From assembly GCA_003229935.1 (NCBI GenBank), contig QIGD01000027.1, forward strand, positions 1-11,434: a stretch of DNA of 11,434 nucleotides, given 5' to 3'. The translations under genes and the position numbers were made by a program. Positions 1-7,076 of this stretch are shown here, piece after piece (position 1 is the stretch's first letter; each line of letters begins with the position of its first letter). The notes under the pieces are model-generated. The model was not told where the DNA came from. It was given only the letters and a program-made list of their open reading frames with translations, and made no database searches. Origin of the DNA: Methanobacteriota archaeon (GTDB taxonomy: Archaea > Hydrothermarchaeota > Hydrothermarchaeia > Hydrothermarchaeales > BMS3B).

Positions 1-433
1 TTTTCTGCTTTTTTCTGAGACTAATTTTTCTCTGACTAAACTGTCAAATTCTTGCTTGAATTTTTGAGGGATTTCTGCTTTTTAGTGTGTAGAATAGCTG
101 AATCTAATCTGTGGAAAAAAAAGATAGCAAAATATTAGGTGGCGAAGGTAAGATGTTTTGGTTAAACTGTCAAGGTTGGGGGATAACACAGCAATTTCTG
201 AATTTTGGTGTGAAATCAAAGGATTGCCGAAGGCTCATAGTTATTCATAGCAAAAAACTGGCAATGCAGACAGCTATTAAATTTCATATGAAATCAGGAG
301 TTTTTTAAACAGAGAGATAAACTATTTACTTCTTCTATATCCCTTCTATATCTCCTAAAGTTATCTTTTAGCCTATGGAGGGACTATATATAGCAAGCTG
401 CTAGGTTTTCTGTTGTTGGTGATTATAAAAAGT
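1..433. other. AT-rich non-genic left flank with imperfect repeats
   Basis: I see no confident gene here. Two imperfect copies of a composite repeat stand out. TAAACTGTCAA occurs at 37-47 and 163-173. It is followed after 20-23 bases by ATTTCTGCTTTTTAGTGTG (71-89) and ATTTCTGAATTTTGGTGTG (194-212), 16 of 19 matching. TTTCTGCTTTTT also occurs at 2-13 and 72-83. At 332-352 there is a short tandem repeat of CTTCTATATC with an 11-base period, and at 384-393 a perfect palindrome CTATATATAG. TAGCA/TGCTA arms flank a 3-base loop at 391-403. The region looks like decayed accessory DNA; no RNA gene or terminator could be recognised. Confidence 0.5.
111..308 (+). pseudogene. Possible transposase remnant (low confidence)
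   Basis: A 65-codon frame opens with GTG at 111. Its second half contains CRRLIVIHSKKLA (from about residue 39), which to me resembles the RRxxVVxSxxL stretch of IS1634-like members of the IS4-type DDE transposases. No catalytic DDE residues or full domain are present, and the frame upstream (from base 3) is broken by several stops. It is either a decayed scrap of an insertion sequence or a chance open frame; I cannot decide from sequence alone. No convincing ribosome-binding site precedes the GTG. Confidence 0.22.
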
Positions 434-1993
434 TCATTCCGTCGATTTTTTTGAAAGCAATTTCCCAAGAAGCTTTAGATTAAGCTCTGTTTGTTCTTTA
501 AATTTGCCTTTATGAGCCTCTTTAACTCTGTCCAGGTCATAACAGGTTGTATTTTCTATGTCTACCAGGATACCCTTTAATCCGATTCTCTCAAAATCAT
601 TGTAGTGTTTTATATAAAAACTCTCACAGCAGGAGCCGTAAAAGGCATTGTAACCCTTCTTTTTAAGTGAACTCAGTGTTTCCTCAAGATGTTCATAGTT
701 GACTATAGTTATGGGTTCAAGATTGAGCTTCTCTGCCATTTCATAGGCTTTACCCACACTGCACTTCCCGCATTTTCTGCAGTCATTTTTATATCTCAGG
801 TCGCACTCCTTCGCCTTTGAGCAGTATGGTAAGAGAAGAACTTCTGCATTGTTTATTTTGTCATAACTTCCGGCTACAGTATATATTTTATTTACATCTT
901 CAAGAGTGAATCCATTTTCAAGAAGAGAGAGCTTTTCTGTAGCCTTGGAGAAAACATCAACAAAATCTTTTGCTTCAATACCAGGTATATCTGGATTATA
1001 TTCATCAAAGAATTTATTAATTGTTTTTTCAATCTGTTTTATTTCAAGAGTATGGTCCTTCAGCCTGGCTTCAAGGTCGAATATAGTACGCTTTGGAAAG
1101 GCAAAAAAGTCACCACTAATTATAGCAAAGTGGATTTTCATGCTTTTTATATCTACAATGAGATTTAGTCTGATAAGTCCTCCTTTTGCCTTTTTGGCTG
1201 AAGATATATTGAATCGATTCTCAGGATTCCTTCTTGTGGTGTAAATCCATTCTTCCGAAGAAAATTTTCTGACAGCCTTTCGGTATAATTTTTTCTCTCT
1301 CTCTGTAATCTCTCCTTCTTCAACCTGAACTTTGAATACCTTTTTGAAGCCGTCCAATAGAGCTTCCTTTATCTCATTATATTCAGGAGTATATCCAAGC
1401 TCCCATCTGAGGCAGGTTACTCTGTCTTTGATTGAGTCTATCTCCTTATCTTTCAGCTTTTCTGTAGGTATCCTGAGAGCCTTAAGCATAGTCTCGGCAT
1501 CAAAGTCTACAAGAAGAGTACCCTGAAAAAGGAAGGCATCTCCTTCAAGAGTTCCTCCTGTTCCAGAAATCTTTCTTCCATTGACTTCAATATCATTCCT
1601 TGGCCTGAAACAGGCTTTTATTCCAAAATTTTTCAATGTAATTATTCCAACTTTGCTTATCATTTCATAGAGAGCATCCACTTTTTTTGGAATAAATTCC
1701 AGGTTACGAGAAGCAATTACCTCCCAGCCAATCTGAGATTCATCGAAGAGTATTGCACCTCCGCCAGTTATCCTTCTGTTTATATCAATATTGTTTTCCC
1801 TGCAGAAACTTTCTCTTATTTCAAGCTCTATGCTCTGATGAAAACCAACAAGAGCTGCAGCTGGTGAATATCTAAGAAGCCTGAAGGTATCTTTTGCTTC
1901 AGATTCAGATCTTGCCTTAAGCAGAGAGTCATCCAGTGCTATATTTTCATGAGCTTTCTTTACCCCGGTATCAAGAAATCGCCAGCTTTCCAT
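434..1993 (-). CDS. lplA: Lipoate-protein ligase A-type protein fused to a DUF116 domain
   Basis: This is a two-part protein of about 519 residues. Residues 1-250 form a biotin/lipoate ligase fold: the N-terminus MESWRFLDTG is typical of LplA, RRITGGG at 73-79 matches the ligase RRxxGGG motif, and K141 in NGRKISGTG sits at the usual catalytic lysine. Residues about 255-365 resemble the LplA accessory domain. Residues about 375-519 match DUF116, with cysteines at 391, 397, 405, 408 and 411, a CC pair at 455-456 and C484, suggesting metal or Fe-S binding. I chose the ATG at 1993; a longer frame starts with TTG at 2017 but adds only eight residues with no family similarity. The ligase role is well supported, while the DUF116 function is unknown. 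It lies on the same strand as the lipoyl cassette but is separated from it by the kinase gene. Confidence 0.85.
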   Translation of the reverse strand: MESWRFLDTGVKKAHENIALDDSLLKARSESEAKDTFRLLRYSPAAALVGFHQSIELEIRESFCRENNIDINRRITGGGAILFDESQIGWEVIASRNLEFIPKKVDALYEMISKVGIITLKNFGIKACFRPRNDIEVNGRKISGTGGTLEGDAFLFQGTLLVDFDAETMLKALRIPTEKLKDKEIDSIKDRVTCLRWELGYTPEYNEIKEALLDGFKKVFKVQVEEGEITEREKKLYRKAVRKFSSEEWIYTTRRNPENRFNISSAKKAKGGLIRLNLIVDIKSMKIHFAIISGDFFAFPKRTIFDLEARLKDHTLEIKQIEKTINKFFDEYNPDIPGIEAKDFVDVFSKATEKLSLLENGFTLEDVNKIYTVAGSYDKINNAEVLLLPYCSKAKECDLRYKNDCRKCGKCSVGKAYEMAEKLNLEPITIVNYEHLEETLSSLKKKGYNAFYGSCCESFYIKHYNDFERIGLKGILVDIENTTCYDLDRVKEAHKGKFKEQTELNLKLLGKLLSKKSTE

Positions 1994-2040
1994 ACTATTT
2001 AAAATTATAAGTAGCAAGCTTCAGAGTTTCTATACAGTGA

Positions 2041-2080
2041 AAATTCAACAGAATTTAAGTTTTTATTGAACTTTAAAACT
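2041..2080. promoter_or_regulatory. Inverted repeats, candidate operator
   Basis: Two inverted repeats lie beside the TATA-like box. AAATTC-AACA-GAATTT at 2041-2056 has perfect 6-base arms. AGTTTT at 2058-2063 pairs with AAAACT at 2075-2080. Their position between divergently transcribed genes is where a regulator would bind, but the arms are short and AT-rich, so chance is a real alternative. Confidence 0.25.
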
Positions 2081-2091
2081 ATAACACAAGA

Positions 2092-2101
2092 TTTATATAA
2101 A
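2092..2101. promoter_or_regulatory. TATA-like box between divergent genes
   Basis: TTTATATAAA is a perfect palindrome and matches the archaeal TATA consensus. For the kinase it would place the transcription start near 2118-2126, giving an untranslated leader of about 40 bases that carries a Shine-Dalgarno site. Because it is symmetric it could also serve the leftward ligase gene, but its distance to that ATG (about 100 bases) makes this less certain. Confidence 0.5.
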
Positions 2102-2152
2102 TGAAAGTAATAACATTCAAAGATATAATTTATTTTGAATTAATCTAGCTGA

Positions 2153-2157
2153 AGGTG
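2153..2157 (+). promoter_or_regulatory. Shine-Dalgarno site that decides the kinase start
   Basis: AGGTG complements the CACCU of the archaeal 16S rRNA 3' end and lies 6 bases before the ATG at 2164. The GTG at 2155 that gives the longest frame is part of this site, so it is unlikely to be the real start. Confidence 0.6.
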
Positions 2158-2163
2158 CAAGAA

Positions 2164-5100
2164 ATGGTACAGGATGAAAATATTTTAACTATTTTTAACA
2201 CTCTAAATGATGCGGTAGTACTTATTGATTTTTCTGGAAAAATCAAATATGCCAACAAAAAAGCTGGAGAACTTACAGGTTATTCAGAGGATGAATTATA
2301 TAACCGTAATATTTTCAAAATTGTTTCCCCTGAATATGTATCAAATATTAAAAAGAAAATGGAGGGGAGACAGAATGGAATAAAAAGTAAATTCTTCTAT
2401 AAGATTGAGCTTATGACTAAAAATGGTAATACAGTAGCTGTTGAAATTTCGAGTTCTCTGGTTGGGTCAGAAGAAAAAGAAAATAGAATACTCATCATAG
2501 CGAGAGATATAACCGCTAACGAGAAAAAAGAAGCAGATATTCAAAAAATAGCTAATTTTAATTATACCTATAACAAATTACTAAGATTAAGTTATAAAGA
2601 ATATGATTTAGAATCCTTCCTCAATAAAGCTCTTGGAGTTCTTATATCTCTAGACTGGCTTTCAATAGAAGCAAAAGGTGCTATTTTTCTTAAAGAAGGA
2701 GAATATCTAAAGCTTGTGTCATATATTAATAGTCCTAAAGAGCTGTTAGAAAGCTGTTCCTCGGTACCTGTAGGTAAATGCCTATGTGGCATAGCAGCAT
2801 TGAATAAAGAGATTATTTCATCATTTATACCTGACAAAACTCATGAAATAAAGTATAACAGAATGGAAAAACATGGCAACTACATAATTCCTATGATGGA
2901 TGAAAGAGAGGTTGTTGGAGTTCTGAATCTTTATATTCCACGTAAATTCAGTCCAACCAGAGAAGAAAGAGAATTTCTAGATGGAGCTGCTAAAATAATA
3001 GCATTAATAATAAAAAGATTTAAGATACGTAATGAACTCAATAACTCTAAAGAAAGATATAGAATGATTCTGGAGAATATTAATGAAATAGTTTATTTAG
3101 TTGAAATAAACGGAGGCCCCTTTCTTGGAGAAATGAAATTTATCAGCGAAAGAGTTGAAACTGTTACTGGATATAAAAAAGAGGAATTCCAGAAAGATCC
3201 AGAGTTGTGGTTAAGTATTGTTCATCAAGATGATAAAGAAAAACTGGTTGAATCAACTAATAGAATTCTTACTTCAGGAAATAGTGACACACGTATTTAT
3301 CGTATCTGCCATAGAAAAACTAGAGAGTACAGATGGATAGAGGACATTGTGGTGCCTAAACTTGACGATAATAATAAAGTTGTGGGCTTTTTTGGTGTTG
3401 TCAGAGATATAACAGAACATATGCGTAGAGATAATGAGATGAAACTTTTACAGAGTATAAATAATGCAATTAATAGAGGAACTCCTCTAGAGCATGTTTT
3501 TCAGATGGCAACCGATGGTGTTAGAAAACTTTTCAATTATAGTACCTGTGATATTTATCTTATTGACATGGGTAAAAACGAACTTATATCCACTGCATTT
3601 TCAATGGATGCAAAATTGAAAAATGAAATAGAGAGAATAAGTAAAATAAAAATTAAGGATATTAACATACCTCTGTCCTCAAAAAGTAGTTTTAGCAAGA
3701 TAATAGAAAATAAAGTAGTTTACACTACAGATAATATTATGAGTGTCTTTCATGACTACATCGATATAAAAACACCTGATTTTCTTATAGAAAAGTTGAT
3801 ACGAATACTGGGTTTTAAATACTTTATTCGTGTTCCTCTCATAGCCGGTGATAAAGTTATAGGAGTAATGGGTGCGGCAAGAGATAGAGATATAACAGAT
3901 GAAGATGACAGGGTACTGAAGCGGTTTGCTTCCCAGCTTGCTTTTGCTGTAAAAAAAGCAAAACTTGAGGAAACCCTGAGAGAAAGCGAGGAAAAGTTCC
4001 GCTCAGTGGTTGAAACTGCCAATGATGCGATTATAACCACTGATATTTCTGGAAAGGTAATATTCTGGAACAGGGCAGCTGAAGAGATTTTTGAATACAA
4101 AGAGGATGAAATTATTTCCAAACCCGTTGATTTGATAATCTCTGATAAATCAGTAGATGCTCATTCTAAGGATATAAAAGAGTCCACTCTAAAAAGTCTC
4201 CTTCAAGCCGGAAAAAGAACCTTTGAATATACAGGTAAAATGAAAGATGGAAGTGAGTTTCCAGTTGAGATATCCACATCTACATGGGAAATTAATAATG
4301 AAATATATTTAACAGCCATAATAAGGGATATAAGTAAACGAAAAAGAATCGAGAATGAACAGGTAGAAACCCTTAAGAAAATATCGGTAATAAATATTCT
4401 TGACAGAAAAATAAGTTCATCTCTTGACATCTCAGAGGTTTACAGTACATTTGCTGAAGAAATGAGGAAGCTTATTGATTTCAATAGAATTTATATTTTT
4501 TCTATAAAGAATAATGAGATTATACTTGAAACAACAGAAGATTTTGGAATCTCGGAGAGCAGGATTGATACTGAAAATAGAATAGACCTTGAGAATACCA
4601 TTGCAAAATTATCAATTTCTTCTTTAAAAACTATAATCCGAAATATTGACAAACCTGAAATCAGTGAAGACAGAATATTTTATAATGATGGAATCAGGAG
4701 TTATATCTGCGTACCTCTTATTACAGATAAACCTGTTGGTTTGCTTTACATTTCAAGTATAGAAGAAAATGCTTTTTCTTATGAGATTATTCCTCTTATT
4801 GAAGACCTGAGTATCCAGCTTGCAATTGCTATCGAAAAATCCAATATGTACAGCGAATTGAAAAAAGCTTATGATGAACTTAGGGAAGTTGATGAATTAA
4901 AAAATAATATTATTGCAAATGTCAGGCACGAAATTCTCACACCTGTAACTGTAATTAAAGGAAATCTTGAAATTCTTGAAGAAGATGCTGAGAGTGAAGA
5001 ATGCAGAAATTTACTCAGTACATCAAAGAGATATCTAAGGAAACTGACAGATATTGTTGATGACCTTGTTACAATAAGTAAATTTTATAGGAAAGATTTT

Positions 5101-5568
5101 AAACTCAATATAAAAAGAGTAAATTTGGTTTCTATTCTGGAAAAAGCACTGGAAGAGAGGAAAACATATGCTGAAGAAAAGAATGTAGACATAAGTAAAG
5201 ATATAGAAGATAAAACAATTGAGATTGAAGCTGATGAAAGATACCTTAAAAAAGGGATTATAAATCTGCTGGACAATGCAATAAAATTCAATAAAGCTGG
5301 AGGTAATGTATATGTTCATATTTCCAAAAATGGAGATAAAGCAGTTATAAAAATATCTGATACAGGCATTGGAATTCCAAAAGGGAAGATTGATGAGATT
5401 TTCTATCCTCTTACTCAGCTTGATTCAACTATAAAGAGGAAATATGGCGGGACTGGTTCCGGTCTTGCTGTAGCAAAAAAAATTATTGAAATACATTCAG
5501 GAGAACTTAGAGTTTATAGTGAGCAAGATAAAGGTACGACATTTGAACTAATTATTCCTTTAAAATGA
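2164..5568 (+). CDS. Soluble multi-PAS/GAF sensor histidine kinase
   Basis: A predicted cytoplasmic sensor kinase of about 1134 residues, without signal peptide or membrane segments. Approximate order: PAS 5-120 (ends RDITANEKKE), GAF 145-290, PAS 298-425 (ends RDITEHMRRD), GAF 430-597, PAS 610-732 (ends RDISKRKRIE), GAF 744-890, then dimerisation and ATPase domains. The phospho-acceptor is H922 in VRHEILTP. The ATPase domain has N1038 (LLDNAIKF), D1066 (DTGIGIP) and GGTGSGLA from about 1095, so it should be active. The first GAF has a GKCLCG motif (C206, C208) that might bind a ligand or respond to redox; this is inference. No receiver domain or response regulator gene is nearby. Hand counts in two 60-base samples gave 19 and 13 G+C, against 26 in comparable samples from two neighbouring genes, suggesting separate origin. 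Its 3' end overlaps the convergent radical SAM gene by 9 bases. Confidence 0.92.
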   Translation: MVQDENILTIFNTLNDAVVLIDFSGKIKYANKKAGELTGYSEDELYNRNIFKIVSPEYVSNIKKKMEGRQNGIKSKFFYKIELMTKNGNTVAVEISSSLVGSEEKENRILIIARDITANEKKEADIQKIANFNYTYNKLLRLSYKEYDLESFLNKALGVLISLDWLSIEAKGAIFLKEGEYLKLVSYINSPKELLESCSSVPVGKCLCGIAALNKEIISSFIPDKTHEIKYNRMEKHGNYIIPMMDEREVVGVLNLYIPRKFSPTREEREFLDGAAKIIALIIKRFKIRNELNNSKERYRMILENINEIVYLVEINGGPFLGEMKFISERVETVTGYKKEEFQKDPELWLSIVHQDDKEKLVESTNRILTSGNSDTRIYRICHRKTREYRWIEDIVVPKLDDNNKVVGFFGVVRDITEHMRRDNEMKLLQSINNAINRGTPLEHVFQMATDGVRKLFNYSTCDIYLIDMGKNELISTAFSMDAKLKNEIERISKIKIKDINIPLSSKSSFSKIIENKVVYTTDNIMSVFHDYIDIKTPDFLIEKLIRILGFKYFIRVPLIAGDKVIGVMGAARDRDITDEDDRVLKRFASQLAFAVKKAKLEETLRESEEKFRSVVETANDAIITTDISGKVIFWNRAAEEIFEYKEDEIISKPVDLIISDKSVDAHSKDIKESTLKSLLQAGKRTFEYTGKMKDGSEFPVEISTSTWEINNEIYLTAIIRDISKRKRIENEQVETLKKISVINILDRKISSSLDISEVYSTFAEEMRKLIDFNRIYIFSIKNNEIILETTEDFGISESRIDTENRIDLENTIAKLSISSLKTIIRNIDKPEISEDRIFYNDGIRSYICVPLITDKPVGLLYISSIEENAFSYEIIPLIEDLSIQLAIAIEKSNMYSELKKAYDELREVDELKNNIIANVRHEILTPVTVIKGNLEILEEDAESEECRNLLSTSKRYLRKLTDIVDDLVTISKFYRKDFKLNIKRVNLVSILEKALEERKTYAEEKNVDISKDIEDKTIEIEADERYLKKGIINLLDNAIKFNKAGGNVYVHISKNGDKAVIKISDTGIGIPKGKIDEIFYPLTQLDSTIKRKYGGTGSGLAVAKKIIEIHSGELRVYSEQDKGTTFELIIPLK

Positions 5569-6618
5569 ATAATCAAGAAGTTGTTCTCTTATATCCTTAT
5601 TATCTTCAATGTTGGGAATGAAGGGATAATTCCTAAGCTTTTCACTTGGTCTTTCATTGCCATATGGCCTGTTGCAGGCAACCTCACTACCATTACCTCT
5701 ACATCCAGATGTCATAAAGGCATTGCCATCATCTATAATCTCTTCTATAACATTTTCAGGTACTCCAAAGCTCTTCACATGTTCTTTATCATCAAAGGCG
5801 AAATCGTCAACGCTGGCGTAACCTCTGTGGATAAGATATCTTCCCAGTTGAATTCTTCTATAGCTCCCTATACTTGGCCTGGGATGATTTTCCATGGTCG
5901 ACCCTACTTCAGGATAGAAAGAGAATAGATGTGCTTCGGCACCGAGAGTGTAAGCTTTCTGAATAGCTCTGAGCATCTCTTTCTCAGTCTCACCAAGACC
6001 AACAACAAAATGGACACTCACATTGTAAATTCCAAAAACACTGGCAGCATCCTTCACAACCTTCCAGTAATGTTCCCAGATATGGGGTCCTCTAACACCA
6101 CTTCCTCTGAGAGCTTTGAAAAGCTCAGGTGTTGCACAATCTACAGCAATGCCACACATATCTGCTCCTTCAGCCTTTATCTTCTCAATCATCTCTCTAT
6201 CTTTAATTAATGTTGGAGCTATAAGGGTGCTAATTCTGAGGTCGGTTTTATCTCTGAATCTCTTTACTATACTTAGCATATCATTGTAGGCACGCCTGTG
6301 AGTCACCATGCTCACACATACCCTTTCAAGGTTAATGCCATAAAGATTGACACGTGAGATAACCTCATCCAGAGCAAAAGTTGGCCAGTCCACACGAATA
6401 AAAGTTTGTTCATTTATCTTTCTGCTACTTGACAATCCGCAGTAAGAACAGTTTGCCTTGCATCCGTCCTTATAAGTTAGGAGAAGATTCAGTGCTCTGA
6501 GTTTTGCTTTCCTATAAAATCTGCCAGGAAAAAGCTTTAGAGTCATAGCTGCTGCCGTTGAAGTCTGCACAAACTCTGGACTTTCACCCTTTCTCTGATG
6601 CTGAGGAAGTTCAATCAT
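5560..6618 (-). CDS. Radical SAM protein, LipS1/LipS2-type lipoyl synthase component (biotin synthase-like, ends with ACNRP motif)
   Basis: A 352-residue radical SAM enzyme. The CxxxCxxC cluster motif is C53, C57, C60 (DGCKANCSYCG). The family resemblance is to archaeal proteins annotated as biotin synthase-related. A C-terminal segment TSGCRG...VACNRPYGN (C306, C315) could help ligate an auxiliary Fe-S cluster that donates sulfur. In Thermococcus kodakarensis two such proteins, LipS1 and LipS2, together make the lipoyl group from an octanoylated carrier. Here the gene follows the GcvH-like gene by 2 bases with a GGAG site 7 bases before the ATG, and a second radical SAM gene of the other type lies in the same run. 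The pair assignment is strong from context; which of the two is LipS1 and which LipS2 I do not settle. It is the last gene of the run. Confidence 0.82.
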   Translation of the reverse strand: MIELPQHQRKGESPEFVQTSTAAAMTLKLFPGRFYRKAKLRALNLLLTYKDGCKANCSYCGLSSSRKINEQTFIRVDWPTFALDEVISRVNLYGINLERVCVSMVTHRRAYNDMLSIVKRFRDKTDLRISTLIAPTLIKDREMIEKIKAEGADMCGIAVDCATPELFKALRGSGVRGPHIWEHYWKVVKDAASVFGIYNVSVHFVVGLGETEKEMLRAIQKAYTLGAEAHLFSFYPEVGSTMENHPRPSIGSYRRIQLGRYLIHRGYASVDDFAFDDKEHVKSFGVPENVIEEIIDDGNAFMTSGCRGNGSEVACNRPYGNERPSEKLRNYPFIPNIEDNKDIREQLLDYSF

Positions 6619-6620
6619 AG

Positions 6621-7073
6621 CTACTCTCCATCAAGCTCTATAAGGTCAGCCTCAATCCATTCTTTAAGCTCTATGCTGCTGCTTATGAAATCATCACCTT
6701 CAAGCTCTTGAGGATTGCTGGGCTCAATTTTGAAAAGCCATGTGGTGTAAGGTGACGCGTTAATCTGTCTGGGATTATCTAAAGCTTTTTGATTGACCTC
6801 GATAATTTTACCGTTTATAGGAGAGAAAATTCTGCTCACAAATTTTGCAGATTCAAAGTTACCAACCCCTTTTCCTTGCTTTACCTCACCTGTGTTTATT
6901 GAAATATAGTTAAGATATCCGGTGCTATGGACGAGGAAGGCATCCATACCAACTTCAGTAATTCCATCCCTCATCTTAACCCACAGATGAGATTTTTTAC
7001 CTCTGTAGTAAAATCTATCCAGAGGGAATTCAAGCTCTCTAACCTTTAGAACATCAGCAGATTTAAGTTCCAT
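6621..7073 (-). CDS. gcvH: GcvH-like lipoyl carrier protein
   Basis: A 150-residue protein with the GcvH lipoyl fold. HLWVKMRDG...EVGMDAF at about 29-46 matches the conserved N-terminal part, and GNFESAKFVSRIFSP at 71-85 contains the predicted lipoylated lysine K77. SPINGKIIEVN and INASPYTTWLFKI follow as in glycine cleavage H proteins. After residue about 128 there is an acidic, serine-containing tail (SSSIELKEWIEADLIELDGE) of similar size to GcvH C-terminal helices. It is packed between a ligase gene (3 bases away) and a radical SAM gene (2 bases away), so it is the likely substrate of both. No glycine-cleavage P, T or L gene is in the window, so it may serve glycine cleavage encoded elsewhere or another lipoate-dependent system such as those using LbpA-type carriers. 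Confidence 0.88.
   Translation of the reverse strand: MELKSADVLKVRELEFPLDRFYYRGKKSHLWVKMRDGITEVGMDAFLVHSTGYLNYISINTGEVKQGKGVGNFESAKFVSRIFSPINGKIIEVNQKALDNPRQINASPYTTWLFKIEPSNPQELEGDDFISSSIELKEWIEADLIELDGE
6626..6629 (-). promoter_or_regulatory. Shine-Dalgarno site for the downstream radical SAM gene
   Basis: GGAG on the minus strand lies 7 bases before the ATG at 6618 and inside the end of the GcvH-like gene. The same spacing is used for the GcvH-like gene, which supports both starts. Confidence 0.6.
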
Positions 7074-7076
7074 TTC

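Noticed and set aside
332..352. 11-base tandem repeat of CTTCTATATC
   Set aside because: Only two units in AT-rich spacer; too short to call a functional repeat.
906..1526. Plus-strand open frames of 112 and 64 codons
   Set aside because: Antisense shadows of the ligase-DUF116 gene.
3756..5319. Several minus-strand open frames within the kinase gene
   Set aside because: Serine-, isoleucine- and phenylalanine-rich shadows of an AT-rich plus-strand gene that has intact kinase motifs.
5581..6210. Two consecutive plus-strand open frames of 115 and 93 codons
   Set aside because: They lie wholly antisense to the radical SAM gene, which has a clear motif content; the proteins show no recognisable domain.
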